A stretch of DNA of 64,000 nucleotides from CAWJMD01 sp963700925 (GCA_963700925.1 OY969553.1:2728001-2792000); one strand, 5' to 3'; shown: positions 33,013 through 41,669, numbered from the stretch's first letter. Notes: generated from the letters alone by a model not told the origin. Translations and numbers: made by a program.

Positions 33013-34662
33013 TCAGGCTGTCGCCTGCGCGGCCGCGCGTCCGGCAACCCTCCCGGAGAACAGGCAGCCACCGAGGAACGTGCCCTCGAGCGAGTTGTAC
33101 CCGTGCATGCCGCCGCCTCCGAACCCGCTGACCTCGCCCGCCGCGTACACGCCCGGCAGGGGTTCGCCGCCCGCCCTCAGGACTCGCCCCTCGATGTCGG
33201 TCTGCAGCCCGCCGAGGGTCTTGCGCGTCAGGATGCTGAGGCGTACCGCGATCAGAGGCCCGGCCTTCGGGTCCAGGAGGCGATGAGGTGTGGCGACGCG
33301 GATCAGCTTGTCGCCGCGGTAGTTTCGCGCCCCCCGGATGGCCGTGACCTGCGCGTCCTTGGTGAACGCGTTGTCCATCTCGCGGTCGCGAGCCACCACG
33401 ACCTGCTCGAGCTCAGCGGCATCGACCAGCGGTTCGCCGACCAGCGTGTTCATGCCGGCCACCAGCTCGCCGAGGCTGTCGGCGACCACGAAGTCCGCGC
33501 CGTGCGTCTTGAAGGCCTCGACCGGGGCCGGTGCACCGGGTCTGACGCGCCCAAGGACCTGCTTGACGCTCTTGCCGGTGATGTCGGGGTTCTGCTCCGA
33601 GCCCGAGAGGGCGAACTCCTTCTCGATGATCTTCTGCGTCAGGACGAACCAGGAGTGGTCGAAACCGGTCTGCCGCAAGTGCTTCAGCGTGCCCAGGGTG
33701 TCGAACCCAGGGAACAGTGGAGGCGGCAGGCGGCGCCCGCGGGCGTCGACCCACAGCGACGAGGGCCCGGGCAGGATGCGGATGCCGTGGTTCTCCCACA
33801 CCGGGTCCCAGTTGTGCAGGCCCTCGACGTAGTGCCACATGCGGTCCGGGTTGATGACGTTTCCGCCAGTTGCCTGCGTGATCTGCAGCATGCGGCCGTC
33901 GACGTGTGCGGGCACCCCCGCCACCATCCGCGCCGGCGGCGAGCCGAGGCGCTCGGGCCAGGCCTTGCGGACCAGGTCGTGGTCGCCGCCGATGCCACCC
34001 GACGTCACGACGACGGCTTGCGCCGACAGCTCGAAGTCGCCCACCACGTCGCGTGAGCTCGCGTGGCCGCGCTCGACGTCACTGTCTGCCAGCACGGCAC
34101 CGCGCACGCCCGTCACGACGCCGTCGGTCGTCACCAGCCCGTCGACTCGGTGCCGGAACCGGAGAGTGACCAGGCCCTTGGCGACAGCCTCGCGCACCCG
34201 CCGCTCGAACGGCTCGACCACGCCTGGGCCCGTGCCCCAGGTGAGGTGGAAGCGCGGAACGGAGTTGCCATGACCGGTCGCACGTCCGTCGCCGCGCTCG
34301 GCCCAGCCCACCACAGGGAAGAGCCGATGACCCATCTCCCTTAGCCACGAACGCTTCTCACCGGCCGCGAAGTCCACGTACGCCTCCGCCCACCGGCGGG
34401 GCCAGTGGTCCTCCTCGCGGTCGAAGGCTGCGCTGCCGAGCCAGTCCTGCCAGGCCAGGTCGTGGGAGTCACGGATCCCCATCCGCCGCTGCTCGGGGGT
34501 GTCCACCATGAAGAGGCCGCCGAGCGACCAGAAGGCCTGCCCGCCGAGACAGGCCTCGGGCTCCTGGTCGAGCAGGACGACACGGCGCCCCGCGTCCGCC
34601 AGCTCGGCAGTTGCGACGAGACCTGCAAGGCCGGCTCCGACCACGATGACATCGGTGTTCAT
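33013..34662 (-). CDS. FAD-binding dehydrogenase (fumarate-reductase/KstD-like flavoprotein)
   Basis: ATG at 34662 gives 549 residues beginning directly with the FAD-binding Rossmann motif 'DVIVVGAGLAGLVATAEL'; an upstream ATG would add an Ala/Ser-rich stretch unlikely to be real. Later motifs are 'GGQAFWSLGGLF', 'VVTSGGIGGDHDLV' and a C-terminal 'GVYAAGEVSGFGGGGMHGYNSLEGTFLGG', all typical of the FAD_binding_2 family that includes 3-ketosteroid dehydrogenases and fumarate reductases. The substrate is unknown. No signal peptide is visible. The start is preceded by two 19-bp direct repeats. Confidence 0.85.
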   Translation of the reverse strand: MNTDVIVVGAGLAGLVATAELADAGRRVVLLDQEPEACLGGQAFWSLGGLFMVDTPEQRRMGIRDSHDLAWQDWLGSAAFDREEDHWPRRWAEAYVDFAAGEKRSWLREMGHRLFPVVGWAERGDGRATGHGNSVPRFHLTWGTGPGVVEPFERRVREAVAKGLVTLRFRHRVDGLVTTDGVVTGVRGAVLADSDVERGHASSRDVVGDFELSAQAVVVTSGGIGGDHDLVRKAWPERLGSPPARMVAGVPAHVDGRMLQITQATGGNVINPDRMWHYVEGLHNWDPVWENHGIRILPGPSSLWVDARGRRLPPPLFPGFDTLGTLKHLRQTGFDHSWFVLTQKIIEKEFALSGSEQNPDITGKSVKQVLGRVRPGAPAPVEAFKTHGADFVVADSLGELVAGMNTLVGEPLVDAAELEQVVVARDREMDNAFTKDAQVTAIRGARNYRGDKLIRVATPHRLLDPKAGPLIAVRLSILTRKTLGGLQTDIEGRVLRAGGEPLPGVYAAGEVSGFGGGGMHGYNSLEGTFLGGCLFSGRVAGRAAAQATA

Positions 34663-34688
34663 GGGTCGATCATGTCGCCGACCGCCCT

Positions 34689-34743
34689 CGGTCGACGAAC
34701 CGGCACCTTCCGCCTGGGCCGATGCGGTCGACGAACCGGCACC
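34689..34743. repeat. Pair of 19-bp direct repeats upstream of the flavoprotein gene
   Basis: CGGTCGACGAACCGGCACC occurs at 34689-34707 and again at 34725-34743, 36 bases apart, between the flavoprotein start and the DUF899 stop. Each contains a near-palindrome CGGTCGACGAACCG. A regulator-binding pair is possible. Confidence 0.7.
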
Positions 34744-34749
34744 CACGCG

Positions 34750-35568
34750 TCAGTGGTCGTGGCCCTGCCGGCCGAGGGTCTCCACGGGGGTCGCGCCGGG
34801 ACGGGTCCATTGCGGCACCGGTCGGCTGGTCGGGCCCCAGGTGGCTACGCCGTCGGCGTCCGAGCGCCAGTACCAGCAGGCCTGGCCGCCACCCGTGGCC
34901 GGGTGCCCCTCGCGCACGTCGCCTATCACGGGCCAGCCTTCGGGGTTGTCCTCCCACGCCTCGCCGCGCCCGTAGGGCGTCATGTCGAGCAGGCCGAAGG
35001 ACCCGTTGAGCGGCTCGTTTCCACGGCCCGTCGTCGAGTAGGTGAGGAACGTGCGGTCGCCGTCGCGCAAGTAGCAGGTGAAGTAGCCCATGCTCCCGCC
35101 GGCCGGCCCCTCCACGCCCCGCACCGAGTACCACGGCTGGGTATAGCCCATGAACTCGACGAAGGCGGCCACCTCGTCCCACGGGCCCGTGGTCAGGACT
35201 GCGAACGAGACGCCGCGGGCGTTGAGGTAGACGGCGTCCTTCACGTGCCACGCGGCGTTGGTGCAGCCCTCGCACTGCCCCTGGTGTGGCGCGCCGTCGT
35301 ACCACATGTGCTTGTAGACGATGAGCTCGTCGCGGCCCTGGAACAGGTCGAGGAACGGGACCCGCCCGTCAGGCCCGACGACCTCGACAGCCCCGTCGAA
35401 CTCGACCATCGGCAGCCGGCGGCGGGCGGCGGCGAGGGCGTCGCCCTCGCGGGTGTGCGCCTTCTCGCGCACCAGCAGCTCGTCGCGGCCGGCTTGCCAC
35501 GTGGCCAGGTCGACGACGGGTGGCTTGCCGGGGAGATCGTTGTTCGCGGTGCCGGGCGTGGTCGTCAT
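34750..35568 (-). CDS. DUF899 (thioredoxin-like fold) protein
   Basis: A 272-residue cytosolic protein of the DUF899 family. It opens 'VVDLATWQAGRDELLVREKAHTR', has 'FQGRDELIVYKHMWYDGA', and carries a possible redox pair in 'GQCEGCTNAAWHV' (C-x-x-C). It ends 'TWGPTSRPVPQWTRPGATP'. The fold is thioredoxin-like. Some relatives are annotated as dithiol-disulfide isomerases, but no activity is established. It is upstream of, and on the same strand as, the FAD flavoprotein with an 87-base gap; a redox partnership is possible but unproven. Confidence 0.85.
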   Translation of the reverse strand: MTTTPGTANNDLPGKPPVVDLATWQAGRDELLVREKAHTREGDALAAARRRLPMVEFDGAVEVVGPDGRVPFLDLFQGRDELIVYKHMWYDGAPHQGQCEGCTNAAWHVKDAVYLNARGVSFAVLTTGPWDEVAAFVEFMGYTQPWYSVRGVEGPAGGSMGYFTCYLRDGDRTFLTYSTTGRGNEPLNGSFGLLDMTPYGRGEAWEDNPEGWPVIGDVREGHPATGGGQACWYWRSDADGVATWGPTSRPVPQWTRPGATPVETLGRQGHDH

Positions 35569-35728
35569 GGCGTCCTCCGTGGTGTCGTGCCGGGCAGCGT
35601 CGTACCTCGTCCTACGACGCTCAGCAGAACAGACTCGCGACCCGTCCGGAACTCATCGCGTCTAGCGCCCAACCCGGACATACCGACATGATCTGCCGGA
35701 CGGGGACCGCTCGACGAATGGAGACGCC

Positions 35729-36943
35729 GTGAATCGTGTGCTCGCGCTCGCTGCGGTCCTTGCCCTGACAGCCGGCGTCGACGTGACCGTCCCGGCGACC
35801 GCCGCGCCGTCGCCGGCGGGCTTCTACGACGCGCCCGCCGACCTGTCGGGCGAGCCGGGCGACATCGTCCGGACGGAGCCTTCGTCGTTCTTCCTCGACC
35901 CGCTGAAGCTCGTGCGGGCGCCGGCGTCCGCGCACCGGATCATGTACCAGTCGTCCGACCGCACCGGAACGCCGATCGCTGTCACCGCAACGGTTCTCAC
36001 GCCGACCAAGGCCTGGTCGGGCCACGGACCCCGACCCGTCGTGGGTTACGCCGTCGGCACTCAGGGCCTGGGCGACCAGTGCGCGCCCTCGCGGCAGCTC
36101 GCGGCCGGCACGGAGTACGAGGGCGTGTTCATCTCGGGTCTGCTGGCGCGCGGTTACGGCGTCGTCGTCACCGACTACGAGGGCCTCGGCACGCCTGGCG
36201 TGCACACCTACGTCAGTCGGGAAGTGAGCGGACGCGCTGTGCTGGACTCGATCCGCGCCGCTCAGCGCCTACCGGTTGCCGGTCTGCCCGATGCCGGGCC
36301 GGTCGCCGTCACCGGGTACTCCCAGGGCGGTGGCGCCGCTGCGGCAGCCGCCGAGATCGCGCCGTCGTACGCGCCCGAGCTGGCGCTGAAGGGCGTCGTC
36401 GCCGGCGCAGTCCCGGCCGACCTCTCCGGCAACGCCCAGACGCTCGACGGATCCCTCTACTTCGCGTTCCTCGGCTACGCCGTCGCCGGGCTCAGCGAGA
36501 GCTACGACCTGGAGACCGACGCCCTGCTGAACCAGCGCGGACGGGAGGTGTTCGCGGCGCTGGAGCAGCAGTGCACGGTCGACTCGCTCGCTGCCTACCC
36601 CTTCGTGCAGTCGCGCACCCTGACCGCCGACGGGCGTCCGTTGACCGCCCTGCTCGACGAAGAGCCGTACCGGACGGTCGTTGCGGAGCAGCTGATCGGC
36701 AACGGGCGCAAGCCCGGTGTGCCGGTACTCGTCACGCACAGCGTCCTCGACGACGTCATCCCCTACGCCGTCGGCAGGGCGCTCGCCGGGCGCTGGTGCG
36801 ACCAGGGGGCCTCGGTGCGACTGGCGACGAACGCAGCGCCGAGTCACGTGGGTGGCGCGGTGCGTTCCTACCCCGAGGCGTTCGCCTTCCTCGAGGCGCG
36901 CTTCGCCGGCGTGCCGGCTGCGTCGAGTTGCTGGCGGCTCTGA
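35729..36943 (+). CDS. Secreted LIP-family lipase/esterase (paralogue 1)
   Basis: GTG at 35729, 5 bases after GGAG, gives 404 residues. A Sec signal (about 1-26, cut near ATAAP) is followed by a secretory-lipase (LIP family) alpha/beta-hydrolase domain, with 'MYQSSDRTGTPIAVTATVLTP', nucleophile elbow 'TGYSQGGGAA' and 'PVLVTHSVLDDVIPY' with the likely acidic residue. The His is probably in 'AAPSHVGGAV'. It should hydrolyse lipids or polyesters outside the cell. It is followed by a close paralogue. The gap before it (35569-35728) contains a promoter-like string similar to the sigma-factor promoter at 29713. Confidence 0.88.
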   Translation: MNRVLALAAVLALTAGVDVTVPATAAPSPAGFYDAPADLSGEPGDIVRTEPSSFFLDPLKLVRAPASAHRIMYQSSDRTGTPIAVTATVLTPTKAWSGHGPRPVVGYAVGTQGLGDQCAPSRQLAAGTEYEGVFISGLLARGYGVVVTDYEGLGTPGVHTYVSREVSGRAVLDSIRAAQRLPVAGLPDAGPVAVTGYSQGGGAAAAAAEIAPSYAPELALKGVVAGAVPADLSGNAQTLDGSLYFAFLGYAVAGLSESYDLETDALLNQRGREVFAALEQQCTVDSLAAYPFVQSRTLTADGRPLTALLDEEPYRTVVAEQLIGNGRKPGVPVLVTHSVLDDVIPYAVGRALAGRWCDQGASVRLATNAAPSHVGGAVRSYPEAFAFLEARFAGVPAASSCWRL

Positions 36944-37072
36944 GATTCACTGGGACGGCGGACGAGTCTCGCCATGTGTGAAGCCGTGATGGATCGCATG
37001 GGCCGGTAGAGGGGCCCAACTGAGGGACCTCGGACCCAAGGCGGCCCGCCCGCGCCCGACCATCCTCACCGG

Positions 37073-38560
37073 ATGGCACCAAATGACCGCTTTGTGCGTG
37101 ACTCCGGCAGCGCCGCGTTCGAGTACCTCGGCCTGCTGGCGGTCGTGGCGCTGGCGACCGGCGTCGTCGCGGTGGCGTTCACGTCGCTCGCACCCGACAT
37201 CAGCGAGGGGGTCGCCTGCCGCGTCCGTTCGGTGCTGAGCCTCGAGGTGGGTGCGTGCGGCGGCGGCTCGCCGTCCCAGGCCGTGGCGGAGCCCGCGACC
37301 GCCGAGACGACGCAGTACCGGAAGACGCTCCACGAGAACGCATTCCACGAGCAGCCGCAGGATGTTCAGACCGAGAGCCAGCCCGCAGATCCCGGCCCGC
37401 AAGCCGCCAGCACCGGCCCCCAGACTGCAGGCACCGACTTCTACTCTGCGCCCGCGGACCTGTCGGGATCGCCGGGCGACATCATCCGTTCCGAGCCCTC
37501 GTCGTTCTTCCTCGACCCGCTCCAGCTCATCCCGGCACCTGCGACGGCCCAGCGAGTCATGTACCAGTCCTCGGACCGCAACGGAACGCCGATCGCTGTC
37601 ACCGGAACGGTTCTCACGCCGACGAGGGCCTGGACCGGCCCGGGCGAGCGGCCCGTCATCGCCTACGCGGTCGGCACGCAGGGACTCGGCGACCAGTGCG
37701 CCCCCTCGCGCCAGCTCGAGGCAGGCACCGAGTACGAGGGCCTCTTCATCGCAGGCCTGCTGGCGCGCGGCTACGGCGTCGTCGTGACCGACTACCAGGG
37801 CCTGGGAACACCTGGCGTCCACACGTACATGAGTCGCGAGGTGAGCGGCCGGGCCGTGCTGGACTCGATTCGCGCGGCGCAGGGGCTGCCGGAAGCCGGC
37901 CTCCCCGACGCCGGTCCGGTCGCCATCACGGGCTACTCCCAGGGCGGCGGGGCGGCCGCGTCCGCAGCCGAGATCGCGCAGTCGTACGCGTCCGAGCTCG
38001 CACTGAAAGGTGTTGTCGCGGGGGCTGTTCCGGCTGAGCAGTCGGCGGTCGCACAGAACCTCGACGGCTCGAAGTACTTCCCGTTCCTGGGGTACGCCCT
38101 CGCCGGGCTCAGCGAGAGCTACGGCGTCGAGACCGACCCACTGCTGAACCAGCGTGGGCGCGACGTGCTCGCTGCGCTGAAGGAGCAGTGCACGGGCGCG
38201 TCGATCTCCGCGTACGGCAAGGTCGAGTCGAGCACCCTGACGGCCGACGGGCGCCCGATCACGGCGCTGCTCGACGAGGAGCCGTACCGGAGCATGGTGG
38301 CCGAGCAGCTGATCGGTGACGGGCGCAAGCCGGCTGTGCCGGTGTTGATCACGCACAGCACTCTCGACGACGTCATCCCCTACGCCGTCGGGCGCGACCT
38401 GGCGGCTCGCTGGTGCGCGCAGGGTGCCGCCGTGCGGCTGGGTACCAACGCGGCGCCCGGTCACGCCGTGGGCGCCATCCGCTCGTACCCCGAGGCGTTC
38501 TTGTTCCTCGAGGCGCGGTTCGCCGACAAGCCGCTCGCGTCGAGCTGCTGGCGGCTCTGA
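37073..38560 (+). CDS. LIP-family lipase with type IV prepilin-like N-terminus (paralogue 2)
   Basis: ATG at 37073 gives 495 residues. In place of the Sec signal of its neighbour, residues 1-38 read 'VRDSGSAAFEYLGLLAVVAL...', a Flp/TadE-type class III prepilin signal: a cleavable Gly, Glu at mature position 5, Tyr at 6 and an uncharged helix. A Ser/Pro/Gln-rich linker (about 60-122) leads to a lipase domain from about residue 122, very similar to the upstream gene, with 'TGYSQGGGAAASA' as nucleophile elbow. The design suggests a lipase displayed on or anchored by a pilin-like helix. Duplication followed by N-terminal replacement is the simplest history. CATCCT lies 6 bases before the ATG, and no ribosome site is seen. 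Confidence 0.85.
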   Translation: MAPNDRFVRDSGSAAFEYLGLLAVVALATGVVAVAFTSLAPDISEGVACRVRSVLSLEVGACGGGSPSQAVAEPATAETTQYRKTLHENAFHEQPQDVQTESQPADPGPQAASTGPQTAGTDFYSAPADLSGSPGDIIRSEPSSFFLDPLQLIPAPATAQRVMYQSSDRNGTPIAVTGTVLTPTRAWTGPGERPVIAYAVGTQGLGDQCAPSRQLEAGTEYEGLFIAGLLARGYGVVVTDYQGLGTPGVHTYMSREVSGRAVLDSIRAAQGLPEAGLPDAGPVAITGYSQGGGAAASAAEIAQSYASELALKGVVAGAVPAEQSAVAQNLDGSKYFPFLGYALAGLSESYGVETDPLLNQRGRDVLAALKEQCTGASISAYGKVESSTLTADGRPITALLDEEPYRSMVAEQLIGDGRKPAVPVLITHSTLDDVIPYAVGRDLAARWCAQGAAVRLGTNAAPGHAVGAIRSYPEAFLFLEARFADKPLASSCWRL

Positions 38561-38635
38561 CCGTGGTGCCCGCTGGGTCGCGGATCAGACGTTCCGCGAG
38601 ATGCGGCGAGGGTCTCGCGGTGGCACAGTCGAACC

Positions 38636-38773
38636 GTGAGCACATCACCGACCTGTCCCCAGTGCGGGCAGCCCGGGGTCCGCACCGTGAAGGTAGCCAG
38701 CACGGGCACGGACTCCCAGGCGAAGCCGGCACGCATCCTGTGGGTCTGCGAGCAGGACCACCGCTTCAGCTGA
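38636..38773 (+). CDS. Small zinc-ribbon-like protein (45 residues)
   Basis: GTG at 38636 to TGA at 38771-38773 encodes 45 residues with 'CPQCG' at 7-11 and a second Cys/His cluster 'WVCEQDHRFS' at the C-terminus, enough for one small zinc site. CACAGT lies exactly 6 bases before the GTG, consistent with a leaderless transcript. Codon third positions are GC-rich, as in neighbouring genes. I do not recognise the family. It resembles the stand-alone zinc-ribbon peptides often missed by gene callers. Confidence 0.5.
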   Translation: MSTSPTCPQCGQPGVRTVKVASTGTDSQAKPARILWVCEQDHRFS

Positions 38774-38814
38774 AACCGGGGACGCTGACCGTTCCGTCCG
38801 GATAACGTCGGGAC

Positions 38815-38859
38815 GTGATGAGTCCTGTCCGCTCTCCACGCGAGCGCGACCGTGGCTGA
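38815..38859 (+). CDS. Possible leaderless 14-residue upstream peptide coupled to the GH15-like gene
   Basis: TAACGT at 38803-38808 lies 6 bases before GTG at 38815, which opens VMSPVRSPRERDRG and stops at 38857-38859, overlapping the GTG (38852) of the next gene by 8 bases. That gene lacks a ribosome site. The layout repeats that at 19208 before dacB, supporting translational coupling. The peptide may have no role of its own. Confidence 0.35.
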   Translation: MMSPVRSPRERDRG

Positions 38860-40177
38860 GGCGCCGGGGCCGACCCGGCAGCCGACACGGCGCGCCGTGA
38901 TGTGGGGTGTCCCGGCACTCGTCACGGCGGGATTCATCAGCGCGTCCTCGATACCTCCCCGTCCGCGTGCGCGTCAGATCGGGCTCCACTGCGAGACCGT
39001 GGCGCTGTCGGACGCCCACCGGCGCGTGCCGGTCGCCACCGTCGCCGAGCTGGTCAGGCCGGACTCGCGGGTGCTGCTCGGGTCGGCGCAGGAGGACGAG
39101 CTGACCAGGCGTGAGGCGTCCATCGTCACCAGCAGCGAGGGACTGGCCGGCTACGGCCGATTCTCCGAGGCTGCTCGCCTTGCACTGCTCGACCTGCGCG
39201 TCCTCACACTGAGGAACGGCGCGTCCGTCGCGGGCTGGTCACGCAGCTGGAAGTACGTCTGGCCACGCGACGCCGCCTTCATCGCTGCGGCGTACAGCTC
39301 GACCGGGCATGGCGACCTGGCCCGCAACATCCTCGGCTTCCTCCAGGACGTCCAGCCTGAGGACGGTGTCTTCCAGGCGAGGTACCTGCCCGACCGGTCC
39401 GGTCGCGTCCCCGACCGACGCGGCGTCCAGGGGGACGGGATGGGGTGGGCGCTGTGGGGTCTGCTCCAGTGGGCGCGGAGCCTGCCGGGAGCCGATCGCC
39501 GCGCGCAGCTCGCCGAGCTCATGCCGCTGCTGACACGGTCGGCGGCGGCCGCCGCGCAGCTGACGGCAGGGGGCACCGCGCTGCCGCCGGCCTCCGCGGA
39601 CTACTGGGAGCTCAGGGAGACCGACGTGACGCTCGGGACGGCTGCCCTGGCGCTGATCGGGCTCGAGAGCGCCCGCGACCTCTACTGGATTGCGGGGCTG
39701 CGAGACCATGCGCGCAACTACTCCGTCGCGGTGACCAGGTACCGCGAGGTCATCCGGCGGGAGTTCGCGCCGCGTGGGTACGCCCGCTACCGCAACCGCG
39801 ATGACATGGACACGGCTGTGACGTTCCTGCTGCCGCCGTTCACGCAGACGGCGGACGACGACGTGATCGATGCGTGGCAGCGCGCGCGGACGAGTCTGCG
39901 TCGACCCGGGGGAGGGCTCGCGCCAGGAGCGGGATGGCCGGCGGACGGGATCAGCTGGACGCCGGAGACGGCGATGTTCGCGCTGACCGGTGCTGCCTCC
40001 GGACGGGCGGAAGACGCTGCGGCAGAGCTTGACTGGCTCGACGGTCACCGCACGGGTGCGGGCTCGTTCTCGGAGAAGGTGCTCGCAGACGGCAGTCCGG
40101 CGGCTGTGGCGCCGCTGGCGTGGACGGCCGCGTCGTTCCTCCTGGCTCTCGCGCACGGCGGGGCCCACTCCACGTAG
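38852..40177 (+). CDS. Glycoside hydrolase family 15-like (alpha/alpha)6 protein
   Basis: GTG at 38852 gives 441 residues. The N-terminus 'RRAVMWGVPALVTAGFISA' looks like a signal or membrane anchor (possibly Tat, with RR). The rest is an alpha-toroid with 'WSRSWKYVWPRDAAFIAAAY', the hallmark substrate-binding stretch of GH15 glucoamylase/trehalase-like enzymes, then 'GDGMGWALWGLLQWA' and a C-terminal 'SEKVLADGSPAAVAPLAWTAASFLLAL'. It is shorter than full GH15 enzymes because the N-terminal beta-sandwich is missing. It probably hydrolyses alpha-glucosides at the cell surface. No transporter is adjacent on the same strand. Confidence 0.8.
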   Translation: MAEAPGPTRQPTRRAVMWGVPALVTAGFISASSIPPRPRARQIGLHCETVALSDAHRRVPVATVAELVRPDSRVLLGSAQEDELTRREASIVTSSEGLAGYGRFSEAARLALLDLRVLTLRNGASVAGWSRSWKYVWPRDAAFIAAAYSSTGHGDLARNILGFLQDVQPEDGVFQARYLPDRSGRVPDRRGVQGDGMGWALWGLLQWARSLPGADRRAQLAELMPLLTRSAAAAAQLTAGGTALPPASADYWELRETDVTLGTAALALIGLESARDLYWIAGLRDHARNYSVAVTRYREVIRREFAPRGYARYRNRDDMDTAVTFLLPPFTQTADDDVIDAWQRARTSLRRPGGGLAPGAGWPADGISWTPETAMFALTGAASGRAEDAAAELDWLDGHRTGAGSFSEKVLADGSPAAVAPLAWTAASFLLALAHGGAHST

Positions 40178-40206
40178 GAGCCGAGTTCAGGCGGGTTCAG
40201 CTGAGT

Positions 40207-41514
40207 TCAGCCGACGAGCGTTGTGGGTCTGGTCACCAGGATCTCCTCCACCGCGGCAAGCGCGAAACGGGCTGCACCCGTGAGGATCACGTCGTCGCCG
40301 AGAGTCGACAGCCTCCACTCGGGAGGGTCGACCAGAAGGGTTGCGGAGCGACGCTCAGCCGCTCCGAGGACATACCCAGACGCCGCATCGAGATCGGGAA
40401 GCCCGAAGAGGCTGGCGCCGAGCACCACCATCTTCGGGTCCAGCGCGAGCAGCACGGGCGCCAGGGCCTCAGCGAGCCGCGAGCCGACGGACTCCAGCGC
40501 AGCGACGGCGTCGCGGTCGCCGTCAGCTGCCGCTCTGACCACCTGTGCGTCGCTGTAGATGCTGGCCGGATCGATGCCCGGCCGTCGTGTTCTGGCGTCG
40601 CCAATCGCTCTGGCCGCCAACGGGTTTCCGTCCGGGAACACCATGAAGCCGATCTCGCCTGCGGCGCCGTGGTGGCCGTGCAGCGGACGGCCTCCGGCGA
40701 TGATGCCGGCACCCACGCGCTCACCCAGGAGGACGAACACCAGGTCGGTGGCCGCCGCCCCAGCCCCACGCCAGTGCTCGCCGAGCGCCGCGAGGTTGGC
40801 GTCGTTCTCGACGGCCACCGGGCAGCCAAGGGCACCACCGAGCATCCCTGCGATGTCGACGTCCGCCCAGTCCTTGAGGTTGTCCACGTAGCGGACCCGC
40901 TCGTTCTCCTCGACCCACCCCGGGGTGCCGACGACGGCGGCACAGACGCGGGACGGGTCGATCTGGGCCTGTCCGATGGCTCGCTCGACGACGTCGATGA
41001 CGGCCTTGGCCCTCGCCCTGCCGGTGAGGTCGCGCCGCACCGCCCGGTGGGTCTTCTCGACGACGGTGCCCTCGAGGTCGGTGATGCAGGCGGTCACCGA
41101 GCGCACTCGCACGCTGACCCCGACGACGTAGCCCGCGTCAGGCCGGAACCGGAAGCGCCTCGCCGGTCGACCCCTTGGCGCAGAACCGGACTCCGTCGCG
41201 GGAGCCACCAGACCGCAGCGCACGAGGTCGTCGACGATGGCCTCGACCGTGGGACGCGACAGCTTCGTGACCTCCACGAGGTGTGCCACGCCAGGGGGAC
41301 GTGCGGCCCGACGGATGCCCGCGAGGACCGCTGCGGCATTCGCCCCCCGTAGGTCACCGACACCGACGACGGAAGGCGTGGCAGCCGTGCCGGGGGGAGC
41401 CGCGGCGAGCGCGCCGAGAGGCCACACGAAGCCGGCGTCGATGCGGGTGCCGGAGGCCGAGCCGGGACTGATCACCAAGGCCAGGTCTCCTTGCCGTTTC
41501 GACAGCGCGCCCAT
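40207..41514 (-). CDS. ROK-family transcriptional regulator
   Basis: ATG at 41514 gives 435 residues; the first 50 are poorly conserved and a later start (for example GTG near 41427) is possible. A winged helix-turn-helix lies around 'VTKLSRPTVEAIVDDLVRCGLV'. A sugar-kinase-like ROK domain follows, with 'VEENERVRYVDNLKDWADVD', 'VENDANLAALGEHWRGAG' and 'GHHGAAGEIGFMVFP'. The usual Cys-rich zinc motif after the GEIG segment is absent: no Cys follows. It faces the Gfo/ABC operon and is its likely repressor, acting at the palindrome at 41623. The stop lies inside three 10-bp GTTCAG-containing repeats (40183-40212). Confidence 0.85.
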   Translation of the reverse strand: MGALSKRQGDLALVISPGSASGTRIDAGFVWPLGALAAAPPGTAATPSVVGVGDLRGANAAAVLAGIRRAARPPGVAHLVEVTKLSRPTVEAIVDDLVRCGLVAPATESGSAPRGRPARRFRFRPDAGYVVGVSVRVRSVTACITDLEGTVVEKTHRAVRRDLTGRARAKAVIDVVERAIGQAQIDPSRVCAAVVGTPGWVEENERVRYVDNLKDWADVDIAGMLGGALGCPVAVENDANLAALGEHWRGAGAAATDLVFVLLGERVGAGIIAGGRPLHGHHGAAGEIGFMVFPDGNPLAARAIGDARTRRPGIDPASIYSDAQVVRAAADGDRDAVAALESVGSRLAEALAPVLLALDPKMVVLGASLFGLPDLDAASGYVLGAAERRSATLLVDPPEWRLSTLGDDVILTGAARFALAAVEEILVTRPTTLVG

Positions 41515-41580
41515 GCTCTTCGAGGGCCCCGCCGGACCCACTTTAGGGGTGGGGCGCGGGCTCGGCCTCCTTCGAGTCTC

Positions 41581-41609
41581 TTGACAGCCTTCGACGCCCA
41601 CTCTACGGT
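41581..41609 (+). promoter_or_regulatory. Near-consensus sigma-70 promoter of the Gfo/ABC sugar operon
   Basis: TTGACA at 41581-41586 and TACGGT at 41604-41609 are 17 bases apart. The start of transcription would be about 41616, just before the palindrome at 41623. Confidence 0.65.
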
Positions 41610-41622
41610 CTGCCAATTATGC

Positions 41623-41636
41623 AACGCAATTGCGTT
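41623..41636. promoter_or_regulatory. 14-bp perfect palindrome, candidate ROK (or LacI-type) operator
   Basis: AACGCAATTGCGTT is a perfect palindrome placed about 7-20 bases after the predicted transcription start. It is unusually AT-rich for this window. This is a classic blocking-repressor position. Confidence 0.6.
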
Positions 41637-41669
41637 ACTGAAAGAGGGCCAGGGTTGGAGCCAGGAACG

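Noticed and set aside
35718..35732. Four-codon ORF (ATG to TGA) overlapping the first lipase start
   Set aside because: Too short to separate from chance, and the lipase GTG already has a suitable GGAG ribosome site.
40183..40212. Three 10-bp GTTCAG-containing repeats at the ROK gene end
   Set aside because: Only three short copies overlapping a stop codon; I judged this too small to be more than local slippage.
41619..41669. ATG at 41619 as start of the first Gfo/Idh/MocA gene
   Set aside because: It would place the promoter start site and the 14-bp palindrome in coding sequence; the dinucleotide fold begins right after GTG 41670.
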